Source: Prochilodus magdalenae (lineage: Eukaryota; Chordata; Actinopteri; Characiformes; Prochilodontidae). From it: a stretch of 64,000 bases of DNA. The position numbers and the translations under genes are program-made. Location: contig JAMWET010003450.1 of NCBI GenBank assembly GCA_024036415.1, positions 248,001 through 312,000 on the forward strand. Direction: 5' to 3'. Below, piece after piece: positions 1-12,000 of the stretch (its first letter is position 1; every line of letters begins with the position of its first letter). The notes beneath the pieces are model-generated. The model was not told the origin of the DNA, ran no database searches, and saw only the letters and a program-made list of their open reading frames with translations.

Positions 1-4
1 TTTA

Positions 5-240
5 AAGTCTACTTACCAGGTGTTTGCTTCAGAGTGTTTGTGTTCAGAAGTGTTTGCTCTTTTGAATGACAATTTTTAAGAAATGTCTGGAATATAGGTT
101 TGATTTTCCCAAATGTCCAAAATGCCACACTGAAAGGTGAGCTGAAGCTGAATTTATACATTGTATTGATAAATGTTATTCAGAAGAGCAAACACCTCTG
201 AACACAAACACTCTGAACCAAACACCTGGTAAGTAGACTT
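5..240. mobile_element. MITE-like foldback element with ~57-bp terminal inverted repeats
   Basis: The arms at 5-61 and 184-240 are near-perfect reverse complements of each other (outer sequence AAGTCTACTTACCAGGTG), with one or two mismatches. The core is about 120 bp, has no ORF and is AT-rich. This is the shape of a small non-autonomous DNA transposon. It lies downstream of the unit 1 SPRY exon. The matching places downstream of units 2 (about 25.5 kb) and 3 (about 44.33 kb) show the shared flank (the 'tataatatgt.cttataagaat' region) without these arms. The family could not be named. Confidence 0.75.
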
Positions 241-431
241 AGAATAACACTTCCATTATATAATTATATAATATGTTCTTATAAGAATAAACTCTATGGC
301 TCTATCCCATTTTTTCTAGATTTCTGAAGTTGTTCTAAAGTCCTTCTCTTTCTCTAAAAGCTTGTATATGTGTTTTTCAGGCCTCACAGGTGAATCATTC
401 ATAACAGTAGCTGGGTTGTCCTGTTATATAT

Positions 432-437
432 TTTATT
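432..437 (-). promoter_or_regulatory. Poly(A) signal AATAAA of unit 1
   Basis: TTTATT on the plus strand is AATAAA on the minus strand, about 176 bp after the unit 1 stop codon. The same hexamer in the same sequence context follows the stops of units 2 and 3, which supports a real 3' end. Confidence 0.55.
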
Positions 438-612
438 ATCATAAAAATAAATTCAAAAGCAAAATATGTACAAACATACATTTGTATATTATATAATAAT
501 ATATAATGTACAAGGTACATTATACCAGATGCAGGAGTAATAACATTTTCATTATTATACACATATACAGTTCATATACAGAGAACTGATCTGAGATCAG
601 AACTTAAGTGTG

Positions 613-1127
613 TTATTGTTGATAAAGTTCATCACAGTTCACACAGTTATTCGTAGGTATATCAAGTGTATATCGAGGTGCGAGTCCGGGATATATAACA
701 GGAATGAGAGGTGATTTTGGTGATGAAGGTACATTATTGAAAGTGTAGAGATGTGTCTGTTTATCACAGTCATAAAAAGACAGTGTGTGTTTCTCACAGT
801 CTATAAACACTCCCAGCTTTGAGAACCGACCTCTCACTAGAACAGGAGTCAGAGAGGGATCATTAACATAGTACCCTTTATCTTCATCATACTGAAGAAC
901 CCAGTAGCCGTTCTGTGGAGTTACAGCAACTTCACTCTTCTGCTCTGCTGATTGGTTGGTTACCCCCACATACCAGGATTTTGGACATTTATTTATCTCC
1001 ATAAGATTTACAGTGTTGTTTGATGCGACTGTTAGTCCGGTCACCTCCCAGTAATACTGTCCTGAGTGAATTCTCTCTCTAAACCAGCAGCCCAGAGTAG
1101 AGTCTGATGAATCATGCTTGAGGGACA
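613..1127 (-). CDS. Unit 1 terminal exon: SPRY domain without PRY
   Basis: About 171 codons ending in TAA at 613-615. Visible B30.2 landmarks in order: [38 protein letters not shown] and LYTFNNV. The acceptor is the TTTTTTAG ending at 1128. The exon opens with [13 protein letters not shown] and runs straight into CWFRERI, so the usual PRY segment with its LDP motif is absent. SPRY domains of butyrophilins sit in the cytoplasm and bind small ligands or partner proteins; no ligand can be inferred here. Confidence 0.88.
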
Positions 1128-4100
1128 CTAAAAAAATAATGCATCAAAAACATGTAAATTTATTTGTTATTTATTTATTATATTAAATCATGAAATAAAC
1201 TTTTAAAGACTTTAAACTTAATAAGAAGAGATTCAGAAAATAAAGAGGATCAGTCATTATTCATATTACAGAATATGTGGGAATGTGTTTATTGGCTATG
1301 TAAATGTGATATTAGTGATTTACATTATATCTACATCAGTAACACTGAATCCTGATGTTCAATGTTGGTTTTGCAGGATGGGAAGACAGATGTGATGAAG
1401 AGGTGAGTAGTGGAGGGAGTAGGAGGATATGGAGGCAGATGTGATAGAGAGTTTAGTAGAGGGTCTTTTTTACCTTTGCGTGTGATCATCTTTTTCCAGT
1501 CTGTATAAAGAGGAAAGAGAAAAACTGGAGTCATTTAGAAGGAGCAGGTGTGAAACATGTTAGACGGCTATAAAGATGGTGTACTGATGGAGATGTGTAT
1601 GAGAGGGCTATAAAGATGGTGTACTGATGGAGATGTGGATGAGAGGAAATGTACCTGGACGTTCTGCTCCTGAATTTGATTCTTTGCTGCTTGTTGCTGA
1701 AGCTGATCAAAGGACAGTAATGTGTTAGTGTTTTTATCTTCACAGTGTGACCCATTTTTACTGAGAGTCAAAACACTCAGGAAATGAAAGAGTACTGCTC
1801 TAAACTTCATTAATAAACTCCTTTTAATCACACTACAGAGCACTGTTTCTTTTTACTTGAAGGAGAATCTAATCATTTCAGACTTCGTGTCAGATATTAC
1901 ATCTATGAAATATTTCTACAAATGGTCGTATACAGGTTTTGATAACATACCTTTGGTTTCTGAATCTGCACATGTCTCCTTCGCAAGTGGTTTTGTTCCT
2001 GCTGAAAGGAAAACAGACGTAATGTAACACATTTTAAATAAAGAAAACCAGCTGAGATACATTTGTAAGTAAATACTCCAAAACCTATGCAATAGCTTTT
2101 AAACATTTACAACTATGTGCACGTCTGTGCCTCATTTACAGTATGACTAAATGAGAATATTTTGAGAAAAAAATTGAGAAGATATGTTTGATCACCAATT
2201 GCATATTTTGTTTTTTGAAATTGAAGTTTAATTAATTTTCTGCATGAGAGGAAATGTACCTGGACATTCTGCTTCTGAATTTGGTTCTCTGATGGTTTTT
2301 ACTGAAGCTGAATAAAGGAAAATAATGTGTTAGTGTTTTTATCTTCACAGTGGAAAATGATCTCTTACTGAGAGTCAAAACTAAAAACGTATTAACGAGT
2401 ATAACGAAAAAAATGAGTGTCGCTTTAAACCATAGTAAATAATAACTTAGAATCACACTACAGTGCACTGGGATGTTTTTTACCTGAAGGAAAATCAAAT
2501 AATTACAAAGTTATATATGTGTAAAGTGTCAAATATTAAATTTGTCAGATATTTGTATATATGGGTGGATATAAGTTTTAAAAAGACCTGTTTCTGGAAC
2601 TGGCTGTGTTTCTTTGTTTAATGTTTCTACTGAAAGGAAAACAGATTTAATGTCATTTTTCTAAATGTTTAAATACTATGTTTAAAAACTTGTTTAAATA
2701 CTATCAGTAAAATCATAATAATATGTAAATGTGTAAATGAATACAGAACTGGAATGTCTGTAAAGAGGTGGTTGTCATAACTCTGTAGAAATGTCTGCAG
2801 TGTGATTCATTATCTCTGTCAGTTTTAGGAGTTGATCAAAGTGCAGGATCAATTTATTAACTCATAGTGTATATGACGTATCAGGAATGCTAAATTTTTC
2901 CTGATGTTTTTATTTTTGTTTGGTTTTTTTTTTAGATTGTTTGTTTCAGTCTTGTGTTTGTTACATATGTGACATTTATCATATTGTGTGTGTTTATGCG
3001 TTGCAGTAACGCGTTTCGTGGTTTAATCTTGATGAAGGTACTTTTTTACCTAAAATATGTTCACAGTTTAATTACATTTATTCCCTTCTGATGCTTAAAA
3101 GTATCAGCCGATATAGATTATCAACACTAATATTAAATGTATAACCTAATAATTCCTTATATTAATATAATTCAATATTTATTTTAATATATCAAAAGCT
3201 ATAATTTAGTGTGTAGACATTTAGAGGGAACTATTTTTATTTATAATACATAATTAGCAATTATTACTATAATTACTACATAACTTGTAATAAATGTAAA
3301 ATATCTTTACTGTGTAAAACAGTTAAACCATAGCTTAAGGAATCTTCAATCTAATGGTGTGGAGTGTTCTGAAGATGAATGCTTAAGATGCAATTTTCTT
3401 TTTCTATCTTCATTAGATTGGACTGATGGGTTTGGGGGGTGGTATGGGGAGTTTGAGTGTTCGATTCCCATTGCAGGTTGTTTTTCTTAGCATTAAACCA
3501 GTTGTCTGTTTTTTGTTCTGCACTTGGTTTTTTTTCTGACCATCAGATATTATGAATATAGATTTCAGAATTTTACCTGGTGTTTCTCTATGTGGATTTC
3601 TTTCTCGCTTAATTGGTTTTGGAGCTGCAAAAGGAAAAATAAGATTAATGTTATCCTGATAGAACTTAATCTACAGATGCAGAGTCCCCCACAAATACTA
3701 GAACCCTGATACACTTTCTAATCTTTTTGATCTTTCATTCTAAATATGGATACAAATATAAACTTTATTTAAAGTGTAGTGATTGAAAAAATGAAATCTT
3801 ATTATGAAATTAATTTCTTTCTTGAGTCTTTGAGTGCCACTAAGTTCTTTTTACTAAGGTAACAGCTCAGACTCTCTCAATATACTTATAGAACGTGGTC
3901 CACGGAAACTTTTAGAAGCATCTAGTAAACTGCAGAGAGCTTGAGTTAGTTAGGTTTGAAAGGAGAGGTTTAATCTAGCAACCATCCCAAACAGCTTGTG
4001 GGTGGTGTCTGATTGTAGTCTGGGAGATGTTCTGGAGCGTTTCCTCTTGAACCTCAGTAGAGGGTTTGCTTGTACGTAACTGTCCTGCCGTATACCTGCT

Positions 4101-7100
4101 GTCTTGTACTGAAATAGTGGCAGGATTCAGTCTTTGTTGTAGTCATCAGTTTGTTGTAGTCCTGAAACTGTTTAGGTGAAAATACTATCATTTGAGATTC
4201 TAATGAAAGAAATCACACCCTCCATCAAAGTGACTAGAAACATCAGAAAACAGTGAGATCAGAAAGGAGGTGTAAAGGCAGTGAGATGAGAAAGGAGGTG
4301 TAAAGGCAGTGAGATCAGAAAGGAGGTATAAAGGCAGCAAAATGGTTAAGAGTGTTATCCAGGTCTACTCACCAACAAGGGGAGGTCCTTCTTCTTTTAC
4401 ATGACCTTAAGAGGAGAAAGAACATCATGTACCTCCTGAGAAGATTCTCCTCATTTCTATATTCTCTTATTAATAACTATAGCTGGATCTCTTAGTGCTC
4501 AGAAACACAGTAGGCATGTTCCGTCTAATGGTGTGGAGTGTTCTGAAGATTAATGTTTAAGATGCAGTTTTCTCTCTCTATCTTCAGTAGATGGGATTGA
4601 GGGGTGCGGGCGGTGGGGAGTGGGGAGACAGATGTGAGTGGGGGTCTTTTTTGCTGTTTTTACCTATAGATAGCTATAAAGATGGTGTACTGATGGAGAT
4701 GTGTATGAGAGGGCTATAAAGATGGTGTACTGATGGAGATGTGGATGAGAGGGCTATAAAGATGGTGTACTGATGGAGATGTGTATGAGACGGCTATAAA
4801 GATGGTGTACTGATGGAGATGTGTATGAGACGGCTATAAATATGGTGTACTGATGGAGATGTGTATGAGATGGCTATAAAGATGGTGTACTGATGTAGAT
4901 GTGGACGAGAGGGCTATAAATACGGTGTACTGATGTAGATGTGGACGAGACTGCTATAAAGATGGTGTATTGATGGAGATGTGGATGAGAGGGCTATAAA
5001 GATGGTGTACTGATGGAGATGTGTATGAGAGGGCTATAAAGATGGTGTACTGATGGAGATGTGTATGAGACGGCTATAAAGATGGTGTATTGATGGAGAT
5101 GTGGATGTGAGGGCTATAAAGATGGTATACTGATGGAGATGTGGATGAGAGGGCTATAAAGATGGTGTACTGATGTAGATGTGGACGGGAGGGCTATAAA
5201 GATGGTGTACTGATGTAGATGTGGACGAGAGGGCTATAAAGATGGTGTACTGATGGAGATATGGACAAGACTGATATAAAAATGGTGTATTGATGGAGAT
5301 GTGGATGAGAGGGCTATAAACATGCTGTACTGATGGAGATGTGTATGAGAGGGCTATAAAGATGGTGTACTGATGGAGATGTGTATGAGACGGCTATAAA
5401 GATGGTGTACTGATGGAGATGTGTGAGTGAGGAAATGTAGCTGGACGTTCTGTTTCTGAATTTGATTCTTTGCTGCTTGTTGCTGAAGCTGAAGGAAAAT
5501 AATGTGTTAGCGATTTTATCTTCACAGTGTGACCCATCCTTTACTGAAAGTCTATACTAAACACGCAGGAAATGAAAGAGCGCTGCTCTAAACCTTATTA
5601 ATGAACTCCTTATTATCACACTACAGAGCACTGTTTCTATTTACTTGAAGGAGAATTAATCATTTCAGACTTGGTGTCAGATATTACATCTATGAAATAT
5701 TTCTACAAATGGTCGTATACAGGTTTTGATAACATACCTTTGGTTTTTGGATCTGCACATGTCTCCTTCGCAAATGGTTTTGTTTCTGCTGAAAGAAAAA
5801 CAGACTTAATGTAACACATTTTATATAAAGAAACCAGCTGAGATACATTTTAAGTAAATACCCCAAAATCTATGCAATAGCTTTTAAACATCTACAACTA
5901 TGTGCACGTTTGTGAATCATTTACAGTATGACTAAATGAGAACATTTTGAGAAAAAATTGAGGAGATATGTTTGATCACCAATTGCATATTTTGTTTTTT
6001 GAAATTGAAGTTTAATTAATTTTCTGCATGAGAGGAAATGTACCTGGACATTCTGCTTCTGAATTTGGTTCTCTGATGGTATTTACTGAAGCTGAATAAA
6101 GGAAAATAATGTGTTAGTGTTTTTATCTTCACAGTGGAAAATGATCTCTTACTGAGAGTCAAAACTAAAAACTTATTAAACGAGTATAACGAAAAAAATG
6201 AGTGTCGCTTTAAACCTTAGTAAATAATAACTTAGAATCACACTACAGCGCACTGGGATGTTTTTTACCTGAAGGAAAATCAAATAATTACAAAGTTATA
6301 TATGTGTAAAGTGTCAAATATTAAATTTGTCAGATATTTGTATATATGGGTGGATATAAGTTTTAAAAAGGCCTGTTTCTGGAACTCGCTGTGTTTCTTT
6401 GTTAAATGTTTCTACTGAAAGGAAAACAGATTTAATGTCATTTTTCTAAAACTTGTTTAAATACTATCAGTAAAATCATAATAATATGTAAATGTGTAAA
6501 TGAATACAGAACTGGAATGTCTGTAAAGAGGTGGTTGTCATAACTCTGTAGAAATGTCTGCAGTGTGATTCATTATCTCTGTCAGTTTTAGGAGTTGATC
6601 AAAGTGCAGGATCAATTTATTAACTCATAGTGTACATGACGTATCAGGAATGCTAAATTTTCCCTGATGTTTTTATTTTTGTTTGTTTTTTTTTAGATTG
6701 TTTGTTTCAGTCTTGTGTTTATTACATATGTGACATTTATCATATTGTGTGTGTTTATGCGTTGCAGTAACACGTTTCGTGGTTTAATCTTGATGAATGT
6801 ACTCTTTTACCTAAAATATGTTCACAGTTTAATTACATTTATTCCCTTCTGATGCTTAAAAGTATCAGCCGATATAGATTATCAACACTGATATTAAATG
6901 TATAACCTAATAATTCCTTATATTCATATAATTCAATATTTATTTTAATATATCAAAAGCTATATTTTAGTGTATAGATATTTAGAGTGATCTATTTTTA
7001 TTTATAATACATAATTGCAATTACTACTATAATTACTATAATTACTACATAATTTGTAATAAATGTAAAATATCTTTATTGTGTAAAACAGTTAAACCAG

Positions 7101-8985
7101 AGCTTAGGGATATTCAATCTAATTGTGTGGAGTGTTCTGAAGATGAATGCTTAAGATGCAATTTTCTTTCTTTATCTTCAGTAGATGGGATTGAGGGGTG
7201 CTGGCGGTGGGGAGTGGGGAGACAGATGTGAGTGGGGGTCTTTTTTACCTTTTTTACCTATAGGTAGCTATAAAGATGGTGTACTGATGGAGATGTGTAT
7301 GAGAGGGCTATAAAGATGGTGTACTGATTGAGATGTGGATGAGAGGAAATGTACCTGGACATTCTGCTTCTGAATTTGATTCTGTGCTGCTTGTTGCTGA
7401 AGCTGATCAAAGAAGAAAAAATGTGTTAGTGTTTTTATTTTCACAGTGTGGAATGATCCTTTACTGAGAGTCTAAATTAAACACTCAGGAAATGAAAGAG
7501 TGCTGCTATAAATTTCATTAATGAACTCTTTACAATCACACTACAGAGCACTGTTTCTATTTACCTGAAGAAGAATCTAATCATTTCAGACTTGGTGTCA
7601 GATATTACATCTGTGACATATTTCTACAAATGTTCATATAAAGGTTTTGATAACATACCTTCTGTTATTGCATCTGCATGTGTCTCCATATTAGATATTT
7701 CTCTTTCTGCTAAAAGAAAAATAGAATTTGTGTAACACATTTTGAAATAAACCAGCTGAGACACATTTTAATACTCCAAAACCTTTTAAAGCTTTTAAAC
7801 ACATACAAATAGTTGTACCTCTATGCATTGTTTACACTATGACTTAGTAAAAACATTTTGTGAAGATATTGAGGAGATACGTTTGATCACCAAATTGCAT
7901 ATTTTGATTTATTAAATTGAAGTTTAGATTAGAGATTAGAAAGGCGGTGTAAAGGCAGTGAGATGAGAAAGGAGGTGTGAAGGCAGTGAGATGGTTAAGA
8001 GTGTTATCCAGGTTTACTCACCAACAAGGCGAACTCCTTCTTCTAAAGGACCTTAAGAGAAAGAACATCATGTACATCCTGAGAAGATTTTCCTCATTTC
8101 TATATTCTCTTATTAATAACTATAGCTGGATCTCTTAGTGCTCAGAAACACAGTAGGCATGTTCAGTCTTATGGTGTGGAGTGTCTGAAGATTAATGATG
8201 AAGATGCAGCTTCCGCACAGCAGCAGACTGAGTCTTACCTGTCGATGGAGACTCCTTCTGGGAACATTTGGGGAAAATTTGGCCTGAAATCCAGAAAATT
8301 CCAAACATTAGAATGTGTCATGATAGTGTGAGGCTGCTAATAAGGACTTGATGATAAGTGGTCAAAATATAACACCACAGTAACTGAAGAAGCTGCACTG
8401 TGATATTTAGTTTCATTGAGGTTTGATAAGTTGGGCCAAACAAAAATATAAACTAATGAACCAGTTTAAATAAACTCCTATCATAAACTCTGAATTCAGT
8501 TATTAACTGCACTAAATCCAGATAAACAGGAATAATTATGATCTCTTTGAAAGATGCACTTGGGATTCTTTATGAAGTTAGATTTCCATGACACTAAATA
8601 TTACAGTAACAATAAACATCATCATATTTCCCAGCCCAACTGAGCACTGAACACTTCCTACCTCTGAAGATGAAGGCTCCCATTCCAACCAACATCAACA
8701 GACATATAACCAGTGTGATGATGAAGGCTGTCCATCCTGTACAGGTACCTGTTATAAATATAATTAATGTTTTGTATTAATTAATCTGAAAACCAAAAAC
8801 TGTTTAGAGGACCACTGAATAAAATTTGTCATAGGACTCACCTGTTACAGTAGCAGGTTTGAGTGGCAGCACTCTTCCCTCCTTCATCTCCTGATCAGAT
8901 AAACCCACAGAACAGGAGATCCACTCTGACTCAGAGGGAGAGACAATCAGCCAAGAGCTCACACTCACCAACCTATCAGAGTCTG

Positions 8986-9026
<41 letters not shown>

Positions 9027-12000
9027 ACTCCCGTGGATCGTAATAAACAGTAAATATTTGTCTGTTGTGTTTTAGGAGTTACCATTATAGCTATAACCAC
9101 AAATGTGAGTCCCTATAAATGTTTAATACAGTGTTAATGTGTTTATAGTGTTTACACACCTGTATTATACTGTTTAACACTGTTCCTGAGTTCTCTTCCT
9201 TCTTTGTCTCTCCAGGTGAGGGTTGTGTTTGGTGCCCATCCACCTGATGCACAGGTAACATTCATCTTATCTCCAGCTTCAGCCAGGGAGAGGAGAGGAG
9301 GAGATCCAACAACTAGAGGATTAATTAGAGCATGAATTGGTATTATTCAATATTTTACATTGAATTATAGAAACACTGTCATGTCTTTACCTGGAAGGTT
9401 GAGGAACACACTCGCCCTTTCATACCATTTATAACTTTCAACATGGCACACATATTCTCCTTTATCTTCTAGTGTGAGCTTCTCCAGCTTCAGAGAGACG
9501 TCCCCTTTCCCCAGTTCTCCAATCAGAGACACTCTGTCCCTGAACCGAGGATCTCCAGTGTTCTCCTGGACCTTCAAATCTTTGTACAGTAGAATCGGGT
9601 TTTCTTTGTCTTTAGGCCCATACCAGTGTATTTCATAGGTCTTATAATCCAATGCAGGAGAAACTGTGCAAGGCAGGACCACTGAAGATCTCAACTGTCC
9701 TGATATAACACCTTCAGGAACCACTAAGGAGAATGTATCTGAAAGAATAAAGATAAATATATAAATCACACATTTAAAACTGATGTGGACCAAGGTGAAC
9801 ACTCATACCTAGGAAGCTATGTGAGATTTTAGCCTGATGTTACTCTTTTCAAGTCACATACAACAACCCTAACTCCTCCCATTACTCCTCCAATTCTCAG
9901 AACATGCCCTTCAGTAAAAAGATCCAATCAACAACCTGGTCACACTGCCAGTGGAAAAGGGTGAGAAAAGCCCCTTGTTGCTGTCACGCAAAGTACACCA
10001 CTCTGTGACGTCACATGCCACATCTCCACCAGTCTCTCTTTTAGTGCACACTGAGGGGTTTTCGGTTTCGTGTTCTTGTTTCCTGCCTGGTTTGACTTCT
10101 GTTGACTTATTTTGACTTCCGGTTACCTATCTTGGACTGTATTTTGGATCTGGCCCTGTCTCTGCCCTTAGGTACTCCCATATCGGTTTTGTTACCCCTG
10201 TTTATTGCTACCCTTGTGTATCGTCTTACTCAGCGGCTTTGTAAATAAACTGTGTTTAACTTTAACTCTGCTTTCATCTGGCCCGTTTGTCTGGGTTTAC
10301 AGTTGCCAGATCATGTCATCAAATTATGCTTCCTGTTACTACACTAAACCAAAAACCCTAAAAGCTGTTTGGTTTATGAGCTAATTTGCATTTTACTCCA
10401 CATACAGCAATGAAATGTCAAACCGACTAACCAAATGGCCATATGGACACGTATAGGGTTAAATTCCTATCAGATTACCATCTACACAGTACGAAAAACA
10501 GACCAAGCCAAAATGGCACAGTGTTAAGCTTTTAATGGTCTTCAGTCAGCAGGAACTAAAAAGACAGGTGCGGCCAGGTAGTCTGGGAAACGCTTCCTTT
10601 TAAATTCTTTGAATACTGAAACCTTACAGAGCAGACTTCACTCTTCCACTCGACATAGACAGGAGAAACATTGTCCAGCTAGTTTGTGTTTAATGTGAGA
10701 CCTAATGTTCTTTATAGGGTTTCAGTCTGAACCTTTACTGAAAACCATTAGCATTTTGGGGTGTATATACAAATCACAGTAATGGCCAGGTGTAAAATTG
10801 GTCCTAGGGTTCAGGACGACCTGGTGCTCACACTAATGAATTACCTGCATCTGCACAGCTGAGAAGATCAAAAAACAGCAACAGAAGAATCATAACTGTA
10901 AACAGAAAACAGTAGTGAGTGTTCATCACAGATTAAGCTCAATGGACACTGGGATGTGTAACTATTAGATGACCATGTACAGAGATGGGAGGTTCCATGT
11001 ACTATGGTATCATTAGGATGGAGTATATTTTCATTCATTTCATTTGAATCATTAATGTTTAGTTGCTAATTACAGAATTAGTTCTGTTTTCATGTTTAGT
11101 TTTATTGTGTTACTTTGGTCTTCTATACTGCTTGTATTGGTCAGATCTCCTACTGTTCAGGTTAAGTATTTTATTACAAATCAAAAAGTGTTTTGAGTAA
11201 ACCGGTAGTGTCCATGATTGCTGTAAGTTACATGCTTTACATTAGCATTTATTCATGCTCATTTAACCTGAAATGTTTTTCTGTCACTGTAACATTAATT
11301 GAAGGAAAAAGTAACAAGAAGTGGTGTGTTATGGGGTCTATATCACATATTATGGCATGTTCATAATAATCAGTTTTCACAAATGTTTTTTGGAGATTCT
11401 CGCTAGAGGATCAGCAGCTCTCTGGAGATTGCAGAAAAAAAGGTGGGGGAATCTGCTTCTACATTAATGAAAGTTGGTGTACGGACGTCACAGTATTAAA
11501 TGAATACTGCAGCCCAAACATGGAGACACTGTTCATAAACTGCAAACCATTTTATTCAGCGTGGGAGTTGTCCTCATTCATCGTGGTCTGTGTTTACGTC
11601 CCACCACAGGCCATTGTGAACGATGTGCTGCATAAACTGTCTGACCAAATGACTAACCTTGAACAGAAACACCCAGACTCCCTTTTTATAATCCTGCGGG
11701 ACTTTAACAGAGCAAAACTAAACCACGAGCTCCCGAAATACAAGCAGCACATTGGCTGTCCCAACAGGGATAATATACTATACTGGACCACTGCTACACT
11801 ACTATCAAACGCATGTCAAGCTGTTGGACACTCTGATCATTGCCTGGTTCAGCCTATTCCAAGCTACAGGCAGAAGTTGAAGGCTGTAAAGCCTGTAGTA
11901 AAAATAGTGAAGAAAAGTTTTGAATGCAATGATTGGAGTGTTTTTGAAACTGCAACTGGCAACCTGGATGAACTGACTGATACTGTCACATCTTGCATAT

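Noticed and set aside
1568..2498. Gln-rich coiled-coil peptides ([17 protein letters not shown] type)
   Set aside because: They come from reading the linker exons in phase 0. Neighbouring exons all join in phase 1, and in phase 0 several copies contain stops.
4671..5425. CRISPR-like array
   Set aside because: The 40-bp units are contiguous with no unique spacers, and the sequence is eukaryotic.
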